DNA of 64,000 bases from Kytococcus schroeteri (GCF_002847825.1 NZ_PKIZ01000006.1:1-64000), one strand, 5' to 3'. Positions 43,496 to 52,522 are shown, counted from the first letter of the stretch. The notes: generated from the letters alone by a model not told the origin. Numbers and translations are program-made.

Positions 43496-43513
43496 GCGAC
43501 AGCGATATGACAG
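43496..43513 (-). promoter_or_regulatory. SARP-like heptamer pair upstream of SARP paralogue 2
   Basis: Minus strand CTGTCAT-N4-CTGTCGC (plus GCGACAG at 43496 and ATGACAG at 43507), again 11 bp apart and in the same orientation as the trio before the lipoprotein operon. It lies in the 425-bp gap 43342-43766 between the leftward regulator and the rightward helicase. The remainder of that gap is leader sequence. Confidence 0.45.
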
Positions 43514-43542
43514 GGGGGGGCCGGGGGACGCGGCGCGGCCGG

Positions 43543-43766
43543 GTAGGCTGTCCGTCATCTGGCCCGCCCTGTCTTGCCGCGGGCCCTTTGGCGATGACGT
43601 CCGGCCCCCGGCCGACGCACCTGCCGCGTCGTTCCCCGGCCCTGCGAGAGGGCCCCGCTGAGCCCGGCCCCGTGCCGGCCCCGCCCGGAGCCGCGTGCTG
43701 CGCGAGACGCCGCCTGCCCCTCGACCGGGGCCTGCGTGACCTTCCAGCGAGAATCGACGGTGCCCC
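43543..43766 (+). other. Candidate promoter and long 5' leader of the RNA helicase
   Basis: A -10-like TAGGCT (43543-43548) lies more than 210 bp before the helicase GTG start. The intervening DNA has no reading frame of note and is full of short GC-rich inverted segments. Long structured leaders are common on cold-inducible RNA helicase genes, where they allow autoregulation. No -35 or specific fold is claimed. Confidence 0.3.
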
Positions 43767-45539
43767 GTGCCCCACTCCTCCGTGTCCTCCTCCGCGACCC
43801 GCCCTGTGGCCGCGCCCACCTCGTTCGACGCCCTCGGGCTACCCGCCTCCCTCGTGGCCGTGCTGGCCGAGGCCGGCATCACCACCCCCAGCCCCATCCA
43901 GGCCGCCACCCTGCCGGACTCCCTGGCCGGCCGTGACGTGCTCGGCCGCGGCCGCACCGGGTCGGGCAAGACGCTGGCGTTCGGGCTGCCGCTGGTGGCG
44001 CGCCTGGCCGCCGACCGCCGCCGCCCCGCCCCGGGCCGTCCCCGGGCGCTGGTGCTGGCCCCCACCCGGGAGCTCGCCAGCCAGATCGAGCGCGCCATCA
44101 GGCCGCTGGCCGACGCCGAGCGCCTGACCACCACCGTCGTCTTCGGTGGCGTGGGGCAGAACCCGCAGGTGACCGCGCTGCGCAAGGGCGTGGACGTGCT
44201 CATCGCCTGCCCCGGCCGCCTGGAGGACCTCATCGGCCAGGGGCACTGCGACCTGCGCGACGCCGGCATCGCGGTGCTCGACGAGGCCGACCACATGGCC
44301 GACCTGGGGTTCCTGCCCGGCGTGAAGCGCCTGCTGGCCGCCACCCCGCGCGACGGTCAGAAGCTGCTGTTCAGCGCCACGCTCGACGGCGGCATCAAGG
44401 TGATCGCCGACCGCTTCCTGAGCCAGCCGGTGACGCACGAGGCCGACTCCGCTCAGTCGCCCGTGGCCACGATGACCCACCACGTGCTGGAGGTGGCCAA
44501 GGACGACAAGCTGCCCGTGCTGCGCGAGCTGGCCGCGGCACCCGGCCGCACCGTGGTGTTCACCCGTACCAAGTACGGGGCCAAGAAGCTGGCCAAGCAG
44601 CTCACCGCCAACGGGGTGCCGAGCGTGGACCTGCACGGCAACCTCTCGCAGAACGCCCGCCAGCGGAACCTGGCCGCGTTCACCGAGGGCGTCGCCTCCA
44701 CCCTCGTGGCCACCGACATCGCGGCGCGCGGCATCCACGTGGACGACATCGCCCTGGTGGTGCACGCCGACCCGCCCGCCGAGCACAAGGCGTACCTGCA
44801 CCGCTCCGGGCGCACCGCCCGCGCCGGCGCCGAGGGCACCGTGGTGACGCTGATGCTGCCGGACCAGCGCGACGAGGTGCGCTCGCTGATGCGGGCCGCG
44901 AGGATCCGGCCGGTGACGCAGACCGCGGCCGTGCCCGGGGCGCCGGTGCTGCAGGAGGTGGTGCCCGGGGAGCGGGAGTACCGCGACGCCGCCGAGCTGG
45001 TGGCCGCGACGACGCCGCCGGCGCAGGGACGTGGCGGCTCGGGCGGCAGCTCGGGGTCCGGGTCCGGTGTGGGCTCGGGTGGCGGCCGGGGCCGTCGCCG
45101 TGGCGGGCGCGGCGCGGGTGGTGCCGGTGCCGACGCGGCCGGTGGCCGAGGGGGCGCCGGTCGCGGCCAGCGCCGGGCTGGTGGTGGCGGCCGGGGTGGC
45201 AGCCGTGGCCAGCGCTCCGCCCGCCGTGAGGGCGGCCCGGTGCGCTACACCTCGGAGTCCTCGGCCCGCGGCGAGCGGGCACCCCGGGAGCGCCGCCACA
45301 TCGAGTCGGCCCGCCCGGCCCGCGGCGAGGGCGGACCCGGTGGTCGTGGTGAGGGTGCCCACCCGGCGCGTGGTGAGGGTGCGCGTGGCAGCCAGGGAGG
45401 CCGAGGCGGCCGCACCTGCGGCGGCTCCGGTGCGAGCCGCGGCCAGCGTCCGGCCCGAGGTGACGGCGGCCGGGGCGGCAGCCGTGGCCAGCGCTCCGGT
45501 GGCGGTCGCGCGCAGGGCCCCCGCCGTGCCCGCGGCTGA
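43767..45539 (+). CDS. DEAD-box RNA helicase with RGG-rich tail
   Basis: 590 residues from GTG 43767. Helicase motifs in order: F-D-A-L-G and ITTPSPIQAATLPDSLAG (Q motif), GRTGSGKTLAFGLPL, PTRELASQI, a G-G motif GGVGQNPQV, CPGRLEDLI, VLDEADHMADLGF, FSATL, VVFTRTKYGAKKLAKQL, VATDIAARGIHVDD and HRSGRTARAGAEG. The last ~170 residues are Gly/Arg/Ser-rich (RGRRRGGRGAGG and SRGQRSARREGG repeated), typical of RhlE-like actinobacterial proteins that bind RNA. Likely roles are rRNA maturation and cold growth. Confidence 0.92.
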   Translation: MPHSSVSSSATRPVAAPTSFDALGLPASLVAVLAEAGITTPSPIQAATLPDSLAGRDVLGRGRTGSGKTLAFGLPLVARLAADRRRPAPGRPRALVLAPTRELASQIERAIRPLADAERLTTTVVFGGVGQNPQVTALRKGVDVLIACPGRLEDLIGQGHCDLRDAGIAVLDEADHMADLGFLPGVKRLLAATPRDGQKLLFSATLDGGIKVIADRFLSQPVTHEADSAQSPVATMTHHVLEVAKDDKLPVLRELAAAPGRTVVFTRTKYGAKKLAKQLTANGVPSVDLHGNLSQNARQRNLAAFTEGVASTLVATDIAARGIHVDDIALVVHADPPAEHKAYLHRSGRTARAGAEGTVVTLMLPDQRDEVRSLMRAARIRPVTQTAAVPGAPVLQEVVPGEREYRDAAELVAATTPPAQGRGGSGGSSGSGSGVGSGGGRGRRRGGRGAGGAGADAAGGRGGAGRGQRRAGGGGRGGSRGQRSARREGGPVRYTSESSARGERAPRERRHIESARPARGEGGPGGRGEGAHPARGEGARGSQGGRGGRTCGGSGASRGQRPARGDGGRGGSRGQRSGGGRAQGPRRARG

Positions 45540-45621
45540 CCTCGTCACGTCGTGCGCGAGACACCAGTGCCTCGGCGTGACCGCGTGACCGCCTGACACG
45601 CGAAACCTCGCACCGCACGGG

Positions 45622-45667
45622 AAAGGTGCTGGCCACACGGGGAACTTCCCGTGCGGCCAGCACCTTT
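45622..45667. repeat. Intergenic hairpin repeat, copy B
   Basis: AAAGGTGCTGGCCACACGGG and its partner ending GGCCAGCACCTTT pair 19 of 20 bp around a short loop. Further GCACGGGAAA-type units flank it on both sides (about 45615-45625 and 45684-45700, opposite orientation). It fills the 208-bp gap 45540-45747 between two convergent genes and may also act as a terminator. Confidence 0.75.
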
Positions 45668-45747
45668 TCCGTGCCCGGTGGGGTTTCCCGTGCGGCACGG
45701 CCCGTCCGGTCACGCTGTCCCGTGCGGCACCACCCCTCCGGCCCCAC

Positions 45748-46800
45748 TCACCGTGCCCGCACCGTCCGGCGGGCGTCCTCGACCAGTCGCCGCACGGCCT
45801 CGGGGTGCCCCAGATGGTCCCAGCCGACGTGCACCGGCTCGAACCCCAGGTCGCGGATCGCCAGGTCGCGACGTTTGTCCTCCGCCGGCGTGCGGCCGTA
45901 GCGCTCGTACTTCTCCATCCCGTCGAACTCGATGGCCACGGCCTCGTCCTCGAGGGCGAAGTCCACGCGCGCCACGAGCCGTCCCACCGCATCGCGCAGC
46001 TCCACCTGGGATCGCACCCGGTAGCCGAGTCGCCACAGCAGCAACCGGGCGCGGGTCTCGCCGACTGACTCGCACGCCGGGTCCACCAACCCCGCGGCGG
46101 TGCGCAGGAGGGGCGCCACGCGATGGCCCCGGCGGGAGGCCAGCACCGCGTGCACCTCCTCCATCGACGTGGTGCCGGGTGGCCGCCCGCGCCCCCACAG
46201 CCACTCGCCCTCCCACAGCCGGGAGGGGTCCCAGGGGATCTCCCCGGCGACCATGCGCTCGTGCTGGAGCCGCCGGTGGAGCGCCGCGTCGAGGACGGCC
46301 ACCGCGGCATCGCAGCCGTGCAGGGACGCCACCCCGGCGGCGGCCTCTGCGGCCGTCGCCACCGGGCACCCGCTGATCTCCTCCGGGGGACGGTGCAGGC
46401 GCCCGCCGTGGAGGACGGCGCCGGACCGTGCCCGCGAGACCCCGTGCCGGGTGCGGGTGCCGTGGACCAGTCCCACCCGGCCGAGGACAGGCAGCTGCAG
46501 CAGGAGAGCAGCCGAGTCGTGGCTCACCGCCGTGCCCTCGGGCCAGGTGCGGCCGACGGCGAGGGCCCGCAGGGCATGGGCCCGGTGTGGTCGCGCGCCG
46601 TGGAGGAGCGCCCCCTCGACGTACGCACCCCGCCCCACTCGCACGAGGGTGCGCCGGGCCACCAGGCGACGCACCTGGGCCGGGGTGGCTCCCAGCATCG
46701 CCAGGTCCGATGTCGTTGCAGTGCCGCCGTGCCGGGCCAGCACGGTGTCCAGGCCCGGGAGGGAAGCGGCGTGCGATGGCGCACCGGTGGGTGAGGTCAT
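45748..46800 (-). CDS. AbiEi-like winged-helix protein with DUF559-like nuclease end
   Basis: 350 residues from ATG 46800. Residues 15-60 (LDTVLARHGGTATTSDLAML, ATPAQVRRLVARRTLVRVGRGAY) are an AbiEi_4-type winged helix. AVSHDSAALLLQLPVL and HGTRTRHGVSRARSG follow the AbiEi pattern. Residues about 255-345 (ESVGETRARLLLWRLGYRVR, VARVDFALEDEAVAIEFDGM, EKYERYG and FEPVHVGWDHL) match DUF559/Vsr-like PD-(D/E)xK nucleases, with the D, E and a lysine in place. Such proteins are common orphans in actinobacteria. No toxin partner is adjacent, so a role in toxin-antitoxin biology is unproven. Confidence 0.7.
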   Translation of the reverse strand: MTSPTGAPSHAASLPGLDTVLARHGGTATTSDLAMLGATPAQVRRLVARRTLVRVGRGAYVEGALLHGARPHRAHALRALAVGRTWPEGTAVSHDSAALLLQLPVLGRVGLVHGTRTRHGVSRARSGAVLHGGRLHRPPEEISGCPVATAAEAAAGVASLHGCDAAVAVLDAALHRRLQHERMVAGEIPWDPSRLWEGEWLWGRGRPPGTTSMEEVHAVLASRRGHRVAPLLRTAAGLVDPACESVGETRARLLLWRLGYRVRSQVELRDAVGRLVARVDFALEDEAVAIEFDGMEKYERYGRTPAEDKRRDLAIRDLGFEPVHVGWDHLGHPEAVRRLVEDARRTVRAR

Positions 46801-46946
46801 GGCGGGCAGGGTGCCGGCTGCGGACCCGTGCCCGCGGGGTGGTCGGACAGGGGCTGGGGATGGTGGGAGGGGCGGGCTGCCGGCACCGCGCTCGTCCACA
46901 GGGGCCGGGTGGGCGCGGGACACGGGAAAGCTCACGCGGCACGGGG

Positions 46947-46988
46947 AAGGTGCTGGCCGCACGGGGAACTTCCCGTGCTGCCAGCACC
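46947..46988. repeat. Intergenic hairpin repeat, copy C
   Basis: AAGGTGCTGGCCGCACGGG and its partner CCCGTGCTGCCAGCACC pair over 17 bp with one mismatch around a loop identical in design to copy B (GAACT). Nearby GCACGGGAAA-type units at about 46920-46946 resemble those around copy B. It lies in the 268-bp gap 46801-47068 between two leftward genes; the gap has no other feature. Confidence 0.7.
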
Positions 46989-47068
46989 ATTCGCGTGCGG
47001 CGAGGGGCGCCCCGGCATGGGGATCGAGAGCGGGTGCGCCCCCGCGCCCCCGCGCCCCGGCGCGCGGC

Positions 47069-48526
47069 TCAGCCGTCCAGCGCCGCCAGCATCTTGCCCG
47101 GGTTGAGGATGCCGAGCGGGTCCAGCGCCTGCTTGACCGCGCGGTGCATGGCCTGCGTGGCCGGGTCCAGCTCGCGGGCCAGCCACTCACGCTTGAGGTA
47201 GCCCACCCCGTGCTCGCCGGTGATGGTGCCGCCGAGCGCCAGCCCCAGCTCCATGAGCTGCTCGAACGCCCGCTCCGCCCGGGCCACCTCGGCGGGGTCG
47301 CCGGCATCGAAGAAGACGGCCGGGTGCAGGTTGCCGTCGCCCGCGTGGGCCACCACGGCCACGGTCGCGCCGGACTCCGCCCGCACCTCGGCCAGCCGCT
47401 CGAAGAACTCGGCCATCCGCGCCCGCGGCAGGCAGATGTCGTCCAGCAGCTGCCCGCCGCCGTGCGCCATCGCGTACTTCTCGTAGGCCGGCTGGGCCAG
47501 GCGGCGCGTGGCCACCATGGCCTCGCTGTCGGCCGGGTCGTCGGTGAAGCCCACGTCCAGCGCGCCGGCCTCCTCGGCGATCCGGGCGAACTCCTCCACC
47601 TCCCGCTGGGCCGATGCGGGGTCGCCCGACCCGTCGGACTGCACCAGCAGCATCGCGCCGGCCCCGGCGTCCAGGCCGAAGTCGCCGTAGTCGTTGAGCA
47701 TGCCCAGGGTGGCGCCGTCGAGCATCTCCACCATGCTGGGCCGTGCGCCGGTGGCCATGAACTCGGCCACCACGCCGGCGGCCACGGCCTCGGAGGGGAA
47801 GGTGGCCACCGCCGTGAGCGGCGGCGCCAGCTGCGGCACGAGGCGCAGGGTCACCTCCACCACCACGCCGAGCGTCCCCTCGGAGCCGATGAACAGCCCG
47901 CGCAGGTCCAGGCCGGCCACGCCCTTGGCGGTGCGCGGTCCCAGGGTGGCAAGGGACCCGTCGGCCAGCACCACCTTGAGCTGGCGCACGTAGTCGCGGG
48001 TGACGCCGTACTTGACGCAGCACAGCCCGCCGGCGTTGGTGGCCACGTTGCCGCCGATGCTGCTGATGGCCACCGAGCCGGGGTCCGGCGGGTAGGCCAG
48101 GCCGTGCTCGCGGAGGTGGTCCTTGAGGGCCTGGTTGATGACGCCGGGCTGCACGGTGGCGGTCTGCTCGGCGGCGTCCACCTCCAGGATGCGGTCCATG
48201 CCGGCCAGGTTGAGCAGGATGCAGCCGGGCACCGCGTTGGCCCCGCCGCTGATGCCGGTGCGCGCGCCCTGCGGCACCACCGGCACGTGGTGGGCGTGGG
48301 CGAAGCGCAGGGTGGCCTGGACGTCCTCGGTGGAGCGGGCGCGCACCAGCGCCACGGCGCCCTCGGCGGGGCAGAACAGGGCGGTGTCGGCCGAGTGGGC
48401 GGCCACCACGTCGGCGTCGAGGGCGAGCGCGCCGTCCGAGAGGGCCGGGGCCAGCTCGGACTGCAGCAGGGCGGTCAGTGCGGCGGCGTCGGGGGCGGGC
48501 TGGGTGGCGGTGGTCGGGTCGGTCAT
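47069..48526 (-). CDS. FAD-linked hydroxyacid oxidase (GlcD/lactate dehydrogenase type)
   Basis: 485 residues. The FAD-binding-4 domain has VPVVPQGARTGISGGANAV, LAYPPDPGSVAISSIGGNVA, TNAGGLCCVKYGVTRDYV and RGLFIGSEGTLGVVVE. The C-terminal FAD-oxidase domain has AVVAHAGDGNLHPAVFFDAG and ITGEHGVGYLKREWL, ending LDPLGILNPGKML. It oxidises a 2-hydroxyacid such as glycolate or D-lactate to the keto acid. Its start overlaps the stop of the MFS gene by 4 bp, so uptake and oxidation are coupled. A PucR-type regulator divergent from them probably controls both. Confidence 0.88.
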   Translation of the reverse strand: MTDPTTATQPAPDAAALTALLQSELAPALSDGALALDADVVAAHSADTALFCPAEGAVALVRARSTEDVQATLRFAHAHHVPVVPQGARTGISGGANAVPGCILLNLAGMDRILEVDAAEQTATVQPGVINQALKDHLREHGLAYPPDPGSVAISSIGGNVATNAGGLCCVKYGVTRDYVRQLKVVLADGSLATLGPRTAKGVAGLDLRGLFIGSEGTLGVVVEVTLRLVPQLAPPLTAVATFPSEAVAAGVVAEFMATGARPSMVEMLDGATLGMLNDYGDFGLDAGAGAMLLVQSDGSGDPASAQREVEEFARIAEEAGALDVGFTDDPADSEAMVATRRLAQPAYEKYAMAHGGGQLLDDICLPRARMAEFFERLAEVRAESGATVAVVAHAGDGNLHPAVFFDAGDPAEVARAERAFEQLMELGLALGGTITGEHGVGYLKREWLARELDPATQAMHRAVKQALDPLGILNPGKMLAALDG

Positions 48527-49929
48527 CGGGCGGCCTCCGGGGTGGGGGTGTCGAGGACGGTCTCGGGCGTGGTGGGGGCGGTCTGGTGGTGACCGGCGGC
48601 CTGCCCCGCGTCGGGGGCCGGCGACGCCTTGAGCGCCAGCACGGTGGCCGCGGCGGCCAGCATGACGCCGCCCACCACCCACATGCTCGCGTTCTGGGTG
48701 CCGGTCAGGTCGGCCAACCACCCGGTGACATACGGGGCGGCGAACCCGCTGGCGTTGCCCACGGAGTTGATGAGGGCGATGCCGCCGGCGGCCGCCGCGC
48801 CGGAGAGGAAGTGCGTGGGCAGGGGCCAGAAGTTGGGCAGCGCGGCGCAGATGCACATGCACACCACGGTCACGGCCGCCATCGCGGTGAACGGCGAGTT
48901 CAGGTACAGGGCGGCGGGGATCACCACGCCGCCCAGCAGCAGGGGTAGCACGAGGTGCCACACGCGCTCGCCGGTGCGGTCGGCGTGCCGGGCCCAGAGC
49001 ACCATCGCCACGGCGGCGAAGGCGAACGGGATGGCCGTGATGAGCCCGATCTGCATGACCGAGTACTTCACCCCGAAGGTCTGCTGGAACCCGGCGATGA
49101 TGGTGGGCAGGAAGAAGTTCATGGCGTACAGGCCGTAGGTGGTGCCGAAGTAGACGAAGGCCAGGGCCCAGACGCGGCCGTCGAGCAGGGTGCGGCGCAG
49201 CGGGTAGTGGAAGCGCTCGCCGGTGGTGGCCTGCTCGCGGGCCATCTCGGCGGCCAGCCAGTCGCGCTCCTCGGGCTCCAGCCACTGCGCCTGCTCGGGG
49301 CGGTCGGTGAGCAGGAACCAGCACACGACGCCGAGCAGCACGGCCGGCACGCCCTCCATGAGGTACATGAAACGCCACCCGGAGAGGCCGGCGATGCCGT
49401 CGCCCGTGCTGACCAGGAAGGCCGACAGGGGCGTGCCCACCACGGTGGACAGGGGGATGGCCAGCAGGAAGAGCGCCGTGGCGCGGGCGCGCTCGCGGGC
49501 CGGGAACCAGTAGGTCAGGTACAGGATGATGCCGGGGAAGAAGCCGGCCTCGGCCACACCCAGCAGGAAGCGCAGGACGTAGAGCCAGCCGGCGCCGGGG
49601 ACGAAGGCCATGAGGCTGGCCAGGACGCCCCAGGACACGATGATGCGGGCCAGCCAGCGGCGCGCGCCGAAGCGGTGGAGCGCCAGGTTGCTGGGCACCT
49701 CGAGCAGCAGGTAGCCGGCGAAGAAGATGCCGGAGGCCAGGCCGAACATGGTGGCGGTCAGGCCCAGCTCGGCGTTCATGCCGTTGGGGCCGGCGAAGCC
49801 GATGTTGGTGCGGTCGAGGTAGTTGACGAAGTACAGCGCGATGAGGAACGGGATGAGGCGCAGGGTGACCTTGCGCAGGGTGCGCCGTTCCAGGGCGGAG
49901 GGGACCGGCGGTGCGTCCGAGGGGTTCAT
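48523..49929 (-). CDS. MFS transporter, anion:cation symporter family
   Basis: 468 residues from ATG 49929. Twelve spans are seen. Family blocks are LIPFLIALYFVNYLDRTNIG (helix 1), GYLLLEVPSNLALHRFGARR, LRFLLGVAEAGFFPGIILYL, YWFPARERARATALF and LWARHADRTGER. This is the ACS group (GudP, HpaX, phthalate-type), which imports carboxylates with protons. Gene order suggests the substrate of the downstream FAD oxidase. A promoter with -35 TTGTGC and -10 TAGCGT at 17-bp spacing lies just upstream. Confidence 0.88.
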   Translation of the reverse strand: MNPSDAPPVPSALERRTLRKVTLRLIPFLIALYFVNYLDRTNIGFAGPNGMNAELGLTATMFGLASGIFFAGYLLLEVPSNLALHRFGARRWLARIIVSWGVLASLMAFVPGAGWLYVLRFLLGVAEAGFFPGIILYLTYWFPARERARATALFLLAIPLSTVVGTPLSAFLVSTGDGIAGLSGWRFMYLMEGVPAVLLGVVCWFLLTDRPEQAQWLEPEERDWLAAEMAREQATTGERFHYPLRRTLLDGRVWALAFVYFGTTYGLYAMNFFLPTIIAGFQQTFGVKYSVMQIGLITAIPFAFAAVAMVLWARHADRTGERVWHLVLPLLLGGVVIPAALYLNSPFTAMAAVTVVCMCICAALPNFWPLPTHFLSGAAAAGGIALINSVGNASGFAAPYVTGWLADLTGTQNASMWVVGGVMLAAAATVLALKASPAPDAGQAAGHHQTAPTTPETVLDTPTPEAAR

Positions 49930-49972
49930 GGGGGCTCCCGGTGTGTGCGCGGGGCGGGCTGAGGTGGCCTGA

Positions 49973-50001
49973 ACGCTAGGAGTGTGTGCGCCGGCGCACA
50001 A
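49973..50001 (-). promoter_or_regulatory. MFS-oxidase promoter with embedded 16-bp palindrome
   Basis: On the minus strand TTGTGC (50001-49996) and TAGCGT (49978-49973) are 17 bp apart. The perfect palindrome TGTGCGCCGGCGCACA (49985-50000) covers most of the -35 hexamer and the spacer and ends 8 bp before the regulator's start codon. It also fits the GlxR core TGTG-N8-CACA, so either the PucR-type regulator or a CRP/GlxR protein may bind. Confidence 0.55.
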
Positions 50002-50008
50002 TGGTGAG

Positions 50009-51829
50009 ATGCAACGTCGTGAGACCGAGTCGGTGGAGGATCCCTCCACCCCGCCGGTGAGTCCGGATCCGCACCGGGACGAGGGGGCGGCCGACGAGGC
50101 CGTGCCCGGCGGCGAGGGCTGGCTGTCCCTGCTCCTGCGCGACGCCTCGGTGGCCGAGCTCATGGCCCACGGGCGCGGTCTGGGGCCGCAGGGGGCCGCG
50201 CAGACCGTGCAGGCGCTGGAGGTCAGCGCCCGCCTGCAGCAGCGGGCCCGGCGGGCCGGTGAGCTCGGTGCGCTGAGCGACATCGCGGGCCGGCTCTCGA
50301 GCATGCGCTCGCCGCAGGACCTGCTGCCGCAGGTGGTGGCGCACGCCCGGCAGCTGCTCCGGGTGGACCTGGCCTACCTGGCCCTGCTCCACGGGGAGGG
50401 CGACCGGGAGGTGCTCCGCATCGAGGTGAGCGACGGCAACATCACCCCCGAGCTGGTGGGTGTGGAGCTCTCCCTGGGGCACGGGGTGGCCGGGTGGGTG
50501 ATCCGCCACGCCCGGCCGCGGTGGAGCGCCGACTACCAGCACGATGCCGGCTTCACCCACTCCGAGACGGCGGACGCCGCCGCCCGTGCCGAGAACATGC
50601 ACTCCGTGCTCGGGGCGCCGCTGCTGGTGCGGGGCCGGGCGGTCGGGGCCCTGTTCGCCGGGGTGCGCAGCCACCGGGACTTCCCGGAGGACGAGGTAAC
50701 GCTGCTGTGCGCGCTGGCGCTCCACGCCGGCATCGCGTTGGACAATGCCGACCGCATGGCCCGCCTGGCCGAGGCTCGCGACGAGCTCGACCAGCGCTCG
50801 GAACGGCTGGCGCGCAGCCTCTCCTGGGACGAGCAGCTGCGCGAGGTGGTGCTGCGTGGCGGGGGCGTGGACGAGCTGCTCACGGAGGTGGGCACCGCGG
50901 TGGGCACGGCGGTGGAGCTCCTGCCGGCCGGGTCCCCCGGTGGCCCGCCCGCCGACGCCCACGCGGTGGAGGCCGCCGGGCGCCTGCTGGGCTGGCTGGT
51001 CCCGGCCACCCCGCTCTCGGAGGAGTCCGCCCGGGTGGCCCTGGAACGCGCCGCCCCCACGGTGGCGCTCACGCTGATGGCCCAGCAGGCCACGGCCCAG
51101 GCTGCGGGGCGTGCCCGCACCCTGCACCTGCTGGAGCTGCTCACCACGCGGGAGGACGAGGAGGTGGACCCGGCCGAGCTCCGGCTGGCGGGGCTCGACC
51201 CGCGGCGGCGCCACGTGGTCGTCATCGTGGACGGGCAGGGCGCGGCGGCCGAGGACCCGCCGGAGTGGCTGCGCCGGCTGCCGCGGGGCACGGCCGTGCT
51301 GGGGCACCGGCAGGACGCGGTGCTCGTGGTGCCCGCGGGCCCCGAGGCGGTGGCCGACGTGCTGCGCCCGGCCGACCTGCTGGCGTCGGTGAGCGCCCCG
51401 GTGGTGCCGGTGGACGGGCTGCGGGCGGCCTACACCGAGGCGGTGGAGACCATGAAGGCGCTGCGCTCCCTCGGCGAGACCCGGGCGGTGGTGGGGCCGC
51501 AGGACGTGGGGCTGCACCGGCTGTTGCTCGGCGACGCCGGGCGTGGCCGCCTGCGGGAGGCCTTCGAGCGGCAGCTCGGCGAGGTCCGGGCCCACGAGGC
51601 GCGCCGCGGGGTGCCGCTGCTGGGCACCATGGCGGCCTTCCTGGACTGCGGCGGCAGCCCGGGGGCCACCGCATCGGCCCTGGGGGTGCACGTGAACACC
51701 GTCTACCAGCGCCTGGCGGTCGTGGACGGGCTGATCGGCGCGGACTGGCGGCGCCCCGGCCGGGCGCTGGAGCTGCACGTCCTGCTGCGGCTCACCGAGG
51801 CGCGTGCCGCCCTCGAGGAGGGGGCGTAG
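50009..51829 (+). CDS. PucR/CdaR-type transcriptional regulator with GAF domain
   Basis: About 606 residues from ATG 50009; ATG 50001 and GTG 50004 are nearby alternatives. A GAF domain spans about 90-255 (LLRVDLAYLALLHGEGDREV, GHGVAGWVIRHARPRW, LGAPLLVRGRAVGALFAGVR). The C-terminal PucR helix-turn-helix is FLDCGGSPGATASALGVHVN followed by TVYQRLAVV. CdaR-type proteins sense a carboxylate through such domains and activate catabolic genes. It diverges from the MFS-FAD oxidase operon and shares a palindromic control region. Confidence 0.85.
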   Translation: MQRRETESVEDPSTPPVSPDPHRDEGAADEAVPGGEGWLSLLLRDASVAELMAHGRGLGPQGAAQTVQALEVSARLQQRARRAGELGALSDIAGRLSSMRSPQDLLPQVVAHARQLLRVDLAYLALLHGEGDREVLRIEVSDGNITPELVGVELSLGHGVAGWVIRHARPRWSADYQHDAGFTHSETADAAARAENMHSVLGAPLLVRGRAVGALFAGVRSHRDFPEDEVTLLCALALHAGIALDNADRMARLAEARDELDQRSERLARSLSWDEQLREVVLRGGGVDELLTEVGTAVGTAVELLPAGSPGGPPADAHAVEAAGRLLGWLVPATPLSEESARVALERAAPTVALTLMAQQATAQAAGRARTLHLLELLTTREDEEVDPAELRLAGLDPRRRHVVVIVDGQGAAAEDPPEWLRRLPRGTAVLGHRQDAVLVVPAGPEAVADVLRPADLLASVSAPVVPVDGLRAAYTEAVETMKALRSLGETRAVVGPQDVGLHRLLLGDAGRGRLREAFERQLGEVRAHEARRGVPLLGTMAAFLDCGGSPGATASALGVHVNTVYQRLAVVDGLIGADWRRPGRALELHVLLRLTEARAALEEGA

Positions 51830-51916
51830 GCTCCACGCGACCCGCCCCTCCCGCCCGCGCCGGGCACGCCGCCCGGTCCGCGGCGGACGCCGCGCCAGCC
51901 CCCATCGGAGCCACCC

Positions 51917-52522
51917 ATGACCGAGCAGACCCCCGACGCCACCGAGCGCGCCACCACCGCCGAGCTGCTGCAGGACGTGGTGCACGTGCTGGGCGACCCG
52001 AGCCTCTCCCACGAGCAGGTGCTGGCCCTGGGGGACCGCCTCGGCCAGCCGGCGGTGCTCTTCCTGACGGCCATGGCCGCGCACGCCGCGCAGATCCGCG
52101 TGGCCCGCGAGCTGGTGGACCGTGGGGAGTCCCTCACCGACGAGCAGCGCGGCTGGCTGCCGGACCCGGTCGCCCTGGGCCGCGCGCTGGGCACCACCCC
52201 CGACCAGCTCGTGGTGGGCGGTGCCATCCAGGACACCTTCGGTGAGCTGACCCGCCGGATGCTGGACTCCACCGACGAGCAGGAGCGCGAGCGCGCCGGT
52301 CACCAGGCCGAGTCGCTGGCCCTGCTGGGTGCCGCGCTGGGCGGGAGGGCCGGCCAGGAGCGCCTGGCTGAGCTGGGGCGGGAGCTGGGCTTCGGGGTCG
52401 CCTTCGGCCGGCTCCACGCCTACTTCGCGATGATGGTGCGCCAGCTCGCCCGTCTCACCGGCCAGGCCTGGGAGCCGGCCGTGGAGCAGGTGTCCGCGCA
52501 GTTGCGCGCCGACGCCCGCTGA
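51917..52522 (+). CDS. Unrecognised helical protein
   Basis: 201 residues from ATG 51917, with GGAG eight bases upstream. The sequence is almost wholly amphipathic helix (TAELLQDVVHVLGDPSLSHE, FLTAMAAHAAQIRVARELVD, MLDSTDEQERERAGHQAESL, GFGVAFGRLHAYFAMMVRQL). There is no signal peptide, membrane span or zinc motif. No family was recognised. It follows the PucR-type gene by 87 bp and converges on pxpC with a 21-bp gap. Confidence 0.55.
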   Translation: MTEQTPDATERATTAELLQDVVHVLGDPSLSHEQVLALGDRLGQPAVLFLTAMAAHAAQIRVARELVDRGESLTDEQRGWLPDPVALGRALGTTPDQLVVGGAIQDTFGELTRRMLDSTDEQERERAGHQAESLALLGAALGGRAGQERLAELGRELGFGVAFGRLHAYFAMMVRQLARLTGQAWEPAVEQVSAQLRADAR

